In this document: positions 1 to 7,835 of the stretch, one piece after another | Layout of the letters: every line of letters starts with the position of its first letter | Numbering within the stretch: the first letter of the stretch is position 1 | Origin: Winogradskyella arenosi | GTDB taxonomy: Bacteria; Bacteroidota; Bacteroidia; Flavobacteriales; Flavobacteriaceae | Length of the DNA stretch: 64,000 nt | Direction: 5' to 3' | Assembly: GCF_003337305.1 (NCBI RefSeq) | Contig: NZ_QPJO01000005.1 | Location: 186,001-250,000 of the forward strand | Position numbers and translations under genes: made by a program | The notes under the pieces: generated by a model | The model's database searches: none | The model's input: only the letters and a program-made list of their open reading frames with translations | Told to the model about the DNA's origin: nothing

Positions 1-1281
1 TTTTTTCGGATTGTGTTCTCCTTCATCCATCTTAGCATGCACGGCTTCCACTACCACAATAGCATCATCCACCACAATACCAATGGCAAGAACTAACGCA
101 AATAGTGTTAATAAGTTGATGGAATAACCAAAGACATTCAAGAAAAAGAAGGTACCGATAATAGATACCGGAACGGCAATGGCCGGAATTAACGTAGAGC
201 GGAAATCTTGTAAAAAGATGAATACCACTAAGAACACCAACAAGAAGGCCTCTAATAACGTATGTACTACTTTATCTATAGATGCATTCAAGAATAAACT
301 GGTATCATAAGGCACAAAGATATCTAAACCTTCAGGTAAATCTGCTTTTACATCTTCTAAGGTTGTTTTAATATTTTCAATAATCTCCTGGGCATTAGAA
401 CCTTTAGTTTGAAAAATCCCCATAAAAACTGCTGGATGTCCTAAACTCATAGCATTTGACGCATAAGATTGCGCATCTAATTCAATAGTAGCAACATCTT
501 TTAATCTCAAAAATTCACCATTCCCTAAGGCTTTGATAACAATATCACTGTACTGTGCTTCATCTTTAAAACGTCCACTATAAGTTAAAGTGTACGAAAA
601 GGATTCTCCATTATTCTGCCCTAGTGATCCTGCTGCAGCTTCTAAATTTTGTTCTGCTAAAGCGGCAGAAACATCGGAAGGTATAAGGTTATAAGCTGCT
701 AATTTTTCAGGGTTTAACCATATACGCATCGCGTAATCTTGTTGCGAAAATAAACTTACATCACCAACACCTCCAATACGTTGCATAGCAGGGATGACGT
801 TTATCTTTAAATAGTTCTGAATAAACGTGGCGTCGTAATTTTCACTTTCAGAATACATGGAAATAAACATCAAAGCACTTGTTTCTTGCTTCTGTGTTAT
901 AACTCCGGTTTGTGTAACTTCTGAAGGTAATAATGGGGTTGCTCTCGCTACACGGTTTTGCACGTTTACCGCCGCAATATCCGCATCCATTTCTTGATCG
1001 AAATACACCGTAATTTCTGCAGTTCCGGTGTTAGACGCCGTAGAGGTAATGTAGGTCATTCCCTCAACTCCGTTTATTTGTTCTTCAATAGGAATGATAA
1101 CACTTTCTAAAACCGTTTCGGCATTTGCTCCGGTATAACTTGCAGTAACCTTAATGGTTGGTGGAGCAATATCTGGGTACTCTTCAATAGGTAAGCTGGT
1201 GATACTAATAACGCCAAGCAAAACTATAATAATAGAGATGACTGTTGAAAGCACAGGTCTTTCAATAAATGTTTTTAACAT
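1..1281 (-). CDS. RND efflux pump inner-membrane permease (HAE1/AcrB-like), C-terminus beyond window
   Basis: This is the N-terminal 427 codons of a proton-driven RND exporter, the inner-membrane engine of a tripartite drug or solute efflux pump. The start is the ATG ending at 1281, and the frame stays open to the left edge. The visible part begins with the usual first transmembrane helix, with PVLSTVISIIIVLLG at about residues 9-23, and continues into the porter domain, including FDQEMDADIA. It ends in the TM4 motif GIVVDDAIVVVEAV with the paired aspartates at residues 405-406, which match the proton-relay Asp407/408 of AcrB. The gene follows the periplasmic adaptor after 22 bp and should be co-transcribed with it. 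The substrate cannot be read from this part. An outer-membrane factor, if present, lies outside the window. Confidence 0.95.
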   Translation of the reverse strand, partial: MLKTFIERPVLSTVISIIIVLLGVISITSLPIEEYPDIAPPTIKVTASYTGANAETVLESVIIPIEEQINGVEGMTYITSTASNTGTAEITVYFDQEMDADIAAVNVQNRVARATPLLPSEVTQTGVITQKQETSALMFISMYSESENYDATFIQNYLKINVIPAMQRIGGVGDVSLFSQQDYAMRIWLNPEKLAAYNLIPSDVSAALAEQNLEAAAGSLGQNNGESFSYTLTYSGRFKDEAQYSDIVIKALGNGEFLRLKDVATIELDAQSYASNAMSLGHPAVFMGIFQTKGSNAQEIIENIKTTLEDVKADLPEGLDIFVPYDTSLFLNASIDKVVHTLLEAFLLVFLVVFIFLQDFRSTLIPAIAVPVSIIGTFFFLNVFGYSINLLTLFALVLAIGIVVDDAIVVVEAVHAKMDEGEHNPKK

Positions 1282-1303
1282 AATTACTAAGTTTGTTCGT
1301 TAA

Positions 1304-2437
1304 TTAGTTTCTAAATAAAGTCTCGATAGGTTCAATAGCCTCTTCAAACGGTGTTTCTTGTGGCGTAATCACCATTCCAGGACGTAGTTTTCCAACTCCA
1401 GAAACCACAATTTTATCCTCTGCTTTTAGGCCCGATGCTACAACGTATAAATTATCTACAGTACCTTGAACTTTAATAATTGAGGTTTCAATTTTATTAT
1501 CGGCTACTAATTTAAAAATCATCACATTTCCTTGTTGCTCAAACGTAGCACTTTGTGGAACAACAATAGCATCTTTATACGTGATAGGGAATCTTATTTT
1601 GCCACTATTTCCATTGGTTAATATTTCATTAGGGTTATCAAAAGCGGCTCTAATTTTAATGGTTCCTGTACTTTGGTTGACTTGACCTGTACTAGTTTGA
1701 ATACGGCCTTTTTCAGAGTATTCTTTACCATTCGCTAAAATCAAAGTTAAATCTGGCGAATTTTTAATACGTTCGGCCTTAGTTTTCCCTTCGGATTGTT
1801 GCAGATGATTAATGTACTGCGCTTCATTAAAACTAAAGAAAGCATATACTTGATCAATTTCACTTACTGTTGTTAATGGTGAAGCATCACTAGGACTAAC
1901 TAAAGTCCCTTCTCTAAAGTTTATAGCACCAACGTATCCGTCAATAGGACTTTTAATGGTTGCATACCCAATATTAGCCGCTACCCCACTGTAATTCGCC
2001 TTAGCTTGTGCTAAATTGGCCTTCGCTGTTTCTAATTGCACAGGACTAATAATGTTTTTTTCAACTAATGGAATTAACTTATCCACCTCAACTTGAGCCA
2101 CATTAATACGTGCTTTTGCGGCACCTGCATCTTGATTTAAAGACTGTGTTTCTAACTTAAACAACACTTGTCCTTTGCGTACTTTTTGACCTTCATCAAC
2201 TAAAACATCTTGAATGTAACCCGATGTTTTTGCTCTAACATCACTATTTACAATACCTTCAATCGTGGTAGGGTATTCTTTATAACCCGTTACGGTTTTA
2301 GTTTGTAATAGCGTCACAGGAATGGTTGGAGGTGGCGCTTGAGTAGCGGCAGCAGCTTGTCCTTCTTTGTCTCCACAGCTTAAAACAAGGAAAAATACAC
2401 CGAGTGCTAAAATTGAGTATAAATTATTCTTTTTCAT
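1304..2437 (-). CDS. RND efflux periplasmic adaptor subunit (membrane fusion protein, lipoprotein)
   Basis: This 377-residue adaptor should link the RND permease to an outer-membrane channel. It has a lipoprotein signal with the lipobox ending at Cys21, followed by a linker rich in Ala and Pro. The first half of the split biotinyl-lipoyl domain is at about residues 66-97 (TSGYIQDVLVDEGQKVRKG). An alpha-hairpin follows, then the second lipoyl half (SPIDGYVGAINFREGTLVSP), and the beta-barrel and membrane-proximal domains. The length is normal for AcrA/MexA relatives. It lies between the regulator (12 bp upstream) and the pump gene (22 bp downstream), so the three genes form one operon. Family assignment is firm; the exported compound is unknown. 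Confidence 0.95.
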   Translation of the reverse strand: MKKNNLYSILALGVFFLVLSCGDKEGQAAAATQAPPPTIPVTLLQTKTVTGYKEYPTTIEGIVNSDVRAKTSGYIQDVLVDEGQKVRKGQVLFKLETQSLNQDAGAAKARINVAQVEVDKLIPLVEKNIISPVQLETAKANLAQAKANYSGVAANIGYATIKSPIDGYVGAINFREGTLVSPSDASPLTTVSEIDQVYAFFSFNEAQYINHLQQSEGKTKAERIKNSPDLTLILANGKEYSEKGRIQTSTGQVNQSTGTIKIRAAFDNPNEILTNGNSGKIRFPITYKDAIVVPQSATFEQQGNVMIFKLVADNKIETSIIKVQGTVDNLYVVASGLKAEDKIVVSGVGKLRPGMVITPQETPFEEAIEPIETLFRN

Positions 2438-2449
2438 TTTTTATAAGGT

Positions 2450-2953
2450 TTAAATGGTAATATGGTTCGTTATTATTTTAGTTTTTAATTCTTTTATCGA
2501 GGTGGTAGCCCCATCTAAAAAGGCGATATAATCGTTATGAAAATTTAAATCAAACCGATCTTCATCTCCGTCTTCAAGTTGCTGATTAATGGTATCCTTA
2601 TAGTTTTTAATCTCTAAGTGTAAGCCTTTGATGTCTTCCCATTCTTTCACCATATTATCAATGTGCTGAAGTATGGAATCCTTATTGATAATAAAATACT
2701 TCTTACGATCTCCCGTTTTGGTGAAGTACACAATCTTTTTAAGATCTTGAAGATGGTTTAAATGTGTAGAAATGGTACTCTTACTCGCACACAGAATATT
2801 CACCATATCTTCAAAGGTGACCCCTTTTTTACCGGTGAGAATGATATAAGATAAAATTCTTGCAGCAACAGGAGCCAACTGCTCTCTTGTTTCTAAATGC
2901 ACCCCTAGCTTTTCAACTAAGGCCATTTTTTCTTTACAAATAGTATTCGTCAT
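2450..2953 (-). CDS. GbsR/MarR-family winged-helix transcriptional regulator
   Basis: This 167-residue DNA-binding protein has a winged helix-turn-helix at about residues 25-92 (FEDMVNILCASKSTISTHLN as recognition region, GDRKKYFIIN as wing) and a charged helical C-terminus that probably dimerises. It resembles the GbsR-like regulators that often precede RND pumps in Bacteroidota. It is the first gene of the efflux operon. A palindrome (3029-3046) sits just upstream of its -7 box (3014-3021) and is a good candidate for autoregulation. Whether it represses or activates, and what ligand it senses, cannot be read from sequence. Confidence 0.85.
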   Translation of the reverse strand: MTNTICKEKMALVEKLGVHLETREQLAPVAARILSYIILTGKKGVTFEDMVNILCASKSTISTHLNHLQDLKKIVYFTKTGDRKKYFIINKDSILQHIDNMVKEWEDIKGLHLEIKNYKDTINQQLEDGDEDRFDLNFHNDYIAFLDGATTSIKELKTKIITNHITI

Positions 2954-3013
2954 TGTTCACTAATTTCTTGTTATGGATATGAAAAAAATACAACATCCAC
3001 ATCATTCAGTTTG

Positions 3014-3021
3014 CAAATATA
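3014..3021 (-). promoter_or_regulatory. Bacteroidota -7 box of the efflux operon
   Basis: The minus strand reads TATATTTG, an exact match to the Bacteroidota TAnnTTTG box, about 60 bp before the regulator start codon at 2953. The place where the -33 element should lie is occupied by the palindrome at 3029-3046. Confidence 0.6.
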
Positions 3022-3028
3022 CCAATTG

Positions 3029-3046
3029 GTTCGGTACTAGCCGAAC
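3029..3046. promoter_or_regulatory. Palindrome, candidate operator of the efflux regulator
   Basis: The arms GTTCGG and CCGAAC are separated by six bases (TACTAG). The site starts 7 bp upstream of the -7 box and covers the expected -33 region, a position suited to repression by the adjacent MarR-type protein. The arms are GC-rich in an AT-rich intergenic stretch. Confidence 0.55.
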
Positions 3047-3086
3047 TAAACGAAGTTAACAATTTGTTAAAACACTTTAGACCATA

Positions 3087-3119
3087 AAAAAAGCCTGTAC
3101 ACAATATATACAAGCTTTT
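3087..3119 (-). terminator. Hairpin terminator downstream of nhaA
   Basis: The arms AAAAGCCTGTA (3089-3099) and TACAAGCTTTT (3109-3119) pair with one mismatch around a 9-base loop. On the minus strand the second arm is followed by further T residues. It lies just after the nhaA stop codon. Confidence 0.6.
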
Positions 3120-3142
3120 AACTATAATTTGTTCGTCAGGTT

Positions 3143-4456
3143 TTAAACGACTTCTTCAATCTTTTTGGGCGAGGTTAAATGCAGAATAACATAACCAACA
3201 ATTGCAGAAATAAAGGAGCCGATAAGGATTCCTATTTTTGCCGAATCTACATATTCTGGTGATGACGCAAAGGCTAAACTTGCAATAAAAATAGCCATCG
3301 TAAACCCGATTCCGGCTAAGAAAGCAACACCTATAATTTGAATAAATTTAATATCACTTGGCACTTCAATAAGCTTAATTTTTTTTGCTATAAATACAAT
3401 TAGGGTAATTCCAATCCCTTTTCCTAAAATTAAACTGATGATAATATTAATCACTAAGGCCGTATCTAAACCTTCTGATCCACTGATAAGCACCCCTGCA
3501 TTGGCTAAGGCGAATATTGGGATAATGAAATAGGCCACCCATCCATGTAAATTGTGTTCTAAATGCTGTAATGGCGACTGAAATTTAGCCGACCAATCGT
3601 CTAAATCGTCAATCAGTTGAATTTGTTCTGTAGACAAAATAGGCGCCTTCAGTATACTCGCTTTCTTTATACGTATAAAGATTCGTTCTAACTGCTCTAC
3701 AAAAGTCGCGGTCTTAATCTTTTGACGAATTGGCACAGAAAAGGCCAATAAGATCCCTGCCACCGTTGGGTGTAATCCTGCTTTTAAGAATAAAAACCAT
3801 ACAGCGATACCTAAGAAAAACAACAAGAATCTAGAATAAATTCCTTTATAAGATAACACATATAAAAAGGCCAATAAAGCTGCTGCTATAAGGAGTAAGG
3901 AAATTTTAATGGTACCACTATAAAATATGGCAATTACAAGTACCGCCCCAATATCATCTACAATTGCAAAAGCTGTTAAAAACACCTTTAAACTTAAAGG
4001 CACACGGTTTCCTAAAACATTTAAAATAGCTAATGAAAAGGCTATGTCAGTAGCCATTGGGATTCCCCATCCTTTTGTTGTTTCAGGATTTTGATTAATC
4101 AATAGGAAAAATAATACAGGAACAATCATTCCCCCTAAAGCCCCAACTAAAGGAAAGGCTATTTTTTTAGGTGAATTTAATTCTCCAATAAGCAGTTCTC
4201 GTTTTATTTCTAAACCGATAAGGAAAAAGAAAATTGCCATTAAGCCATCGTTAATCCAAAGAATTAAAGGTTTTTTAAATTCAAAACTTTCAGTAACGAT
4301 TCCGACATCATATTGCCAAAGATCTCTATAAATATCACCAAACGGAGAATTAGCCCAGACTAATGCGATAATAGTGGCGAGCAATAGCAAAATACCACTG
4401 AAACTTTCAAATTGAACGAATTTCTGAAATGGGGTGAGAAATACTCTTCTGATCAT
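3143..4456 (-). CDS. nhaA: Na+/H+ antiporter NhaA
   Basis: This 437-residue inner-membrane antiporter exchanges Na+ (or Li+) for protons and keeps sodium and pH balance, as expected in a marine bacterium. About 11-12 hydrophobic helices are visible. The ion-binding residues are present: Asp137 in GIPMATDIAFSLA, and the Asp167-Asp168 pair in LTAFAIVDDIGAVL, corresponding to Asp133 and Asp163/164 of E. coli NhaA. Other family motifs are FFFLIGLEIKREL near residue 77 and GIGFTMAIFIASLAF near the C-terminus. It includes a longer hydrophilic loop at about residues 245-300. It is a single-gene unit with a -7 box at 4489-4496 and a terminator at 3087-3119. Confidence 0.98.
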   Translation of the reverse strand: MIRRVFLTPFQKFVQFESFSGILLLLATIIALVWANSPFGDIYRDLWQYDVGIVTESFEFKKPLILWINDGLMAIFFFLIGLEIKRELLIGELNSPKKIAFPLVGALGGMIVPVLFFLLINQNPETTKGWGIPMATDIAFSLAILNVLGNRVPLSLKVFLTAFAIVDDIGAVLVIAIFYSGTIKISLLLIAAALLAFLYVLSYKGIYSRFLLFFLGIAVWFLFLKAGLHPTVAGILLAFSVPIRQKIKTATFVEQLERIFIRIKKASILKAPILSTEQIQLIDDLDDWSAKFQSPLQHLEHNLHGWVAYFIIPIFALANAGVLISGSEGLDTALVINIIISLILGKGIGITLIVFIAKKIKLIEVPSDIKFIQIIGVAFLAGIGFTMAIFIASLAFASSPEYVDSAKIGILIGSFISAIVGYVILHLTSPKKIEEVV

Positions 4457-4488
4457 AAATATTGATTTGATACTTTATTGGTTAATTC

Positions 4489-4496
4489 CAAAGATA
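4489..4496 (-). promoter_or_regulatory. -7 box of the nhaA promoter
   Basis: The minus strand reads TATCTTTG, matching TAnnTTTG, 33 bp before the nhaA start codon. I saw no convincing -33 TTTG at the expected distance. Confidence 0.55.
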
Positions 4497-4704
4497 AGAT
4501 AACGAGATTTTAAAAATAACTGAATTGCAGTCCTTTTTTAATCCATATCTCATTGATTAATTATTTTATTTATTTCTTAATGAAGTGCACTTTAGCTACA
4601 ATTTCCAAAGTACTTTTATCTTAACAAGATAGTAAAACGATTATGTTTTTCATAATCGAAGCGTCAAGCACCTCATTATTTCAGACTTAAAACACGTTGA
4701 AGTC

Positions 4705-5121
4705 TTAGGTATTACGCCCTATAAAGGCATCTATTGAAAACCGTCCTGGACCGGTTAAAAGTAAAGTTATATAGCCAACACCATATAAAAGTCCTTTCTC
4801 CATCACTCCAAATCCATCTCCAATATGAACTATAAAAACCGCAACAAGCATGGTAACAATTAGTGGGATTAAAGCCCAACGTGTTGCCAAACCGAGCACT
4901 AACAATAGGCTACAAATTACTTCTGCAAAAACAGCCAAAACTAATGAAGGTAAAACTCCCACACCAAACGGATCTGCAAAACGCAATTCCTCACCACTAA
5001 ACAAGGTATTCCACTTGCCAATACCATGGCCAAAACACATGCCTAATCCTAAAAACACTCTTAAGATTAAAAGTCCTATATCGGTTAAAAACCGATGTCT
5101 ATTGCTACGAAGTGAATGCAT
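4705..5121 (-). CDS. DoxX family membrane protein
   Basis: This 138-residue protein has four predicted membrane helices and the DoxX-family pattern: a first helix with LILRVFLGLGMCFGHGIGKW at about residues 18-37, a middle segment with FAEVICSLLLVLGLATRWA, and a C-terminal GLLYGVGYITLLLTGPGRFSIDA-type ending. DoxX proteins are inner-membrane proteins sometimes linked to redox or thiosulfate metabolism, but most are uncharacterised. Its ATG overlaps the stop codon of the META-domain gene by one base (TAATG), so the two are translationally coupled. Confidence 0.85.
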   Translation of the reverse strand: MHSLRSNRHRFLTDIGLLILRVFLGLGMCFGHGIGKWNTLFSGEELRFADPFGVGVLPSLVLAVFAEVICSLLLVLGLATRWALIPLIVTMLVAVFIVHIGDGFGVMEKGLLYGVGYITLLLTGPGRFSIDAFIGRNT

Positions 5122-5582
5122 TAATGACTAAGATTAAAAGTTGCTAATGACGCTCTCTTCCCTACACTTAACGTTAACACGTTAGCGTTTAAGGTATAAT
5201 TTTGCGCTGTATTAAAAACGGCTAAAATTTGAGATTCATTTATTTTAGACTTTAAACACATCATCTCTGTTGTAGCCAATTCTGAAAATTGAATACGATA
5301 TCCTTCTTCTATTGTATAACGTCCTGTAAAAGTATTACAACCAGCGTTTCCGCTAATCCTATGCGTCTCCGCATCTAGAGTAAAATAAATCTGCTGCCCT
5401 TCGATAAGCTTACCTTCTACAGCCGCACCGTTTAAAGTTGTTAAAACCCATTTGCTATTTTCTAGCGTTTGCTGTATCTCATTCTTGCTCATTTTAGAAG
5501 ATGCCATAGATGCTCCTTTAGAGCTGTTACAGCTTAAGCCCAAAACAAAAACTAAAGAAAACAGTATTGGTGTGATACGCAT
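5121..5582 (-). CDS. META domain-containing lipoprotein (HslJ-like)
   Basis: This 153-residue lipoprotein has a signal with the lipobox ending at Cys18, followed by a short Ser/Lys-rich linker. A META domain fills about residues 42-150: SKWVLTTLNG at the start, the ISGNAGCNTFTGRY motif in the middle, and TTEMMCLKS towards the end. META domains occur in HslJ and related envelope proteins tied to heat or antibiotic resistance phenotypes; the molecular function is not known. It is coupled to the DoxX gene downstream. A -7 box lies at 5605-5612. Confidence 0.88.
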   Translation of the reverse strand: MRITPILFSLVFVLGLSCNSSKGASMASSKMSKNEIQQTLENSKWVLTTLNGAAVEGKLIEGQQIYFTLDAETHRISGNAGCNTFTGRYTIEEGYRIQFSELATTEMMCLKSKINESQILAVFNTAQNYTLNANVLTLSVGKRASLATFNLSH

Positions 5583-5963
5583 TATTGGTAAAAATTGATA
5601 TTTACAAATATAGAGTTAGTTCAAAATCATTAAAGCAACCAAAGATTAAAGTATTGTTAAAACTAAGTTAGCAACAGTCCATAATTTCAAAAAACTTCGT
5701 CTTTATAAGCCTCTTTTTGCATGGACACACTCATTCTCATCTCAAAAGGATCTATTGCTTATACCTTCAGCAAAGCTTTAAATACGACTATGTCAATTTA
5801 ACCTAATTGAAATAAAATTCCTTCAAGAGAAATCCGAGAAAGTACTACTCCTCTGAAAAGCAATAGATGGAAAAAATATAATAAAATTCATCACAAACTA
5901 GGTCACTTTAATTCATTTATTGAAAGGGTAATCTTATCTTCGCGCATTCTTAAAATTAGACTT
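5583..5963. other. 381-bp intergenic region, divergent promoters and an 11-bp inverted repeat
   Basis: This gap separates the META gene (minus) from the glutamate-synthase-like gene (plus). It holds a -7 box for the META gene at 5605-5612 (minus, TATATTTG) and a variant -7 box TATCTTCG at 5935-5942 (plus) 21 bp before the next gene. An 11-bp inverted repeat (ATCTATTGCTT at 5750-5760, AAGCAATAGAT at 5858-5868) brackets 97 bp with no coding signal. I see no gene here. Confidence 0.5.
5605..5612 (-). promoter_or_regulatory. -7 box of the META-DoxX operon
   Basis: TATATTTG on the minus strand, 22 bp before the META gene start codon; exact TAnnTTTG match. Confidence 0.55.
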
Positions 5964-7553
5964 ATGAAAGTTCGCGAGTATTTTATTTTAATTTCAATTG
6001 TAACGACGTTATCTTTAGTAATTATAGCCCAATTTTGGCCTCCAATACTATGGGCATTTTTGGTGGTAGCGCCTTTAATTATAATGGGAATCTTTGATAT
6101 TTTTCAAAAATCCCATACCATACGACGAAACTTCCCTCTATTAGGACGTTTTAGATATATCTTAGAATCTATCCGACCGGAGATTATGCAGTATTTTGTA
6201 GAAACGGATACGGAAGGGCGTCCTTTAAATAGAATTTTAAGATCCTTAATATACCGAAGAGCTAAAGGCGAAAATGACACGGAACCTTTTGGAACGCAAA
6301 TGGATATTTACCACTCGGGTTACGAATGGTTAGAACACTCAATGTATGCTAAAACCAATCCTAAAGATATTGGGGAATTTCCACGTTTAATTATTGGAGG
6401 AAAAGATTGTAAACAACCTTACTCGTCGAGTTTATTAAATATCTCTGCCATGAGTTTTGGTTCGTTAAGTAACAATGCCGTCCTGGCCTTAAACAAAGGC
6501 GCTAAAATGGGAAATTTTGCTCATAATACTGGTGAAGGGGCAATCAGTGATTACCACTTAGAACATGGTGGCGATTTAATATGGCAAATTGGTACGGGTT
6601 ACTTTGGCTGCCGACATGATGATGGGACGTTTAACGAAGTTACCTTTAGAGAAAATGCTTTGCGTCCTCAAGTAAAAATGATAGAGATTAAACTTTCTCA
6701 AGGGGCGAAACCTGGACATGGAGGAATTTTACCTGCCTCTAAAAACACCGAAGAAATTGCAAAAATAAGACACGTAAAACCGGGTATTGCGGTACACTCT
6801 CCACCTTCACACTCTGCATTCTCAGACCCTATACAATTTATGCATTTCATAAAAAAACTGAGAAGCCTTTCTGACGGTAAACCGGTTGGATTTAAACTCT
6901 GTTTAGGGAGAAAGCAAGAATTTATGGATTTTTGTGAAGCCATGATCTTTACAGGGATTCGTCCTGATTTTATTACCGTTGATGGTGGTGAAGGAGGAAC
7001 AGGAGCCGCTCCTGTAGAATTCTCAAACTCTATGGGAATGCCATTAAGAGAAGGACTTATTTTTGTTCACGATACCTTGGTTGGCTTTGGCCTTAGAAAC
7101 GATATTAAAGTTATTGTGGCCGGAAAAATAATTACTGGTTTCCATATGGCGAGAGCCTTAGCTTTGGGAGCTGACGGTTGTAATAGTGCAAGAGCGATGA
7201 TGCTTTCTATTGGTTGTATACAAGCCTTACAATGCAACACTAACACGTGTCCTGTTGGGGTGGCCACTCAAAATCCTTCTCTTGTAAAAGGTTTAGTGGT
7301 TGAAGATAAAGCACCACGTGCAAAACGTTACCATGAGGCTACAATTCATAGTTTCTTAGAGTTGGTTGCTGCGGCCGGACTTACAAGCCCAAAGGAATTA
7401 CAGCGTGAACATATTAGTAAGCGTGTAGGACTTTACGATGTTAAAACTTATGCTGAAATTTATCCTAATATAGAGGAAGGTTGTTTATTAAATATTGACA
7501 CCATTCCTGAAGAATATAAAAAATTCTTCCACCTCACACGTATTATGAAATAA
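5964..7553 (+). CDS. Membrane-anchored FMN-binding glutamate synthase domain protein
   Basis: This 529-residue protein carries the glutamate synthase (GltS) central/FMN domain without the glutamine amidotransferase half of bacterial GltB. Two hydrophobic helices occupy residues 7-45. The flavin-domain motif DGGEGGTGAAP lies at residues 340-350. Three cysteines, 418, 424 and 429 in the pattern C-x5-C-x4-C ending CPVGVATQ, match the 3Fe-4S ligands of glutamate synthase. Such stand-alone domains are annotated as 'FMN-binding glutamate synthase family' and their true substrate is mostly untested. No gltD-like partner is adjacent. A strong terminator follows at 7574-7602, so it is a single-gene unit. 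Confidence 0.93.
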   Translation: MKVREYFILISIVTTLSLVIIAQFWPPILWAFLVVAPLIIMGIFDIFQKSHTIRRNFPLLGRFRYILESIRPEIMQYFVETDTEGRPLNRILRSLIYRRAKGENDTEPFGTQMDIYHSGYEWLEHSMYAKTNPKDIGEFPRLIIGGKDCKQPYSSSLLNISAMSFGSLSNNAVLALNKGAKMGNFAHNTGEGAISDYHLEHGGDLIWQIGTGYFGCRHDDGTFNEVTFRENALRPQVKMIEIKLSQGAKPGHGGILPASKNTEEIAKIRHVKPGIAVHSPPSHSAFSDPIQFMHFIKKLRSLSDGKPVGFKLCLGRKQEFMDFCEAMIFTGIRPDFITVDGGEGGTGAAPVEFSNSMGMPLREGLIFVHDTLVGFGLRNDIKVIVAGKIITGFHMARALALGADGCNSARAMMLSIGCIQALQCNTNTCPVGVATQNPSLVKGLVVEDKAPRAKRYHEATIHSFLELVAAAGLTSPKELQREHISKRVGLYDVKTYAEIYPNIEEGCLLNIDTIPEEYKKFFHLTRIMK

Positions 7554-7573
7554 AATACCGGATAGATTAGAAT

Positions 7574-7602
7574 AATGCTTTCAGAAATGAAAGCATTTTT
7601 TT
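7574..7602 (+). terminator. Rho-independent terminator
   Basis: The arms AATGCTTTC (7574-7582) and GAAAGCATT (7589-7597) form a 9-bp stem with a 6-base loop, followed by a T run. It ends the glutamate-synthase-like gene. Confidence 0.85.
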
Positions 7603-7835
7603 ATGTCTAGGTCTAAAAAACGATGAGATTTTGAAAGATGAAAACGCATTAATACTTCTAAAGTTGGTTTATTCTATTATCTTTATTACAACTGCAATTT
7701 AGCTTGCAACGAAATCCATTCATTCATGATTAAACTCTTGAAATCATTTTAACGCGCATCAAAACTCAATTTAAAGAATTATTAGACTTCTTTAAAAGCA
7801 CCAATTTTTCTAAAGCTCTATTAGTAGGCATAGCC

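Noticed and set aside
4850-5131. Plus-strand frame of 93 codons opposite DoxX
   Set aside because: Antisense to a four-helix membrane protein; the Lys/Pro/Ser-rich product is typical of shadow frames.
5721-5801. 26-codon ATG frame between the META and glutamate-synthase-like genes
   Set aside because: Too short, without a promoter box or conserved features that I can see.
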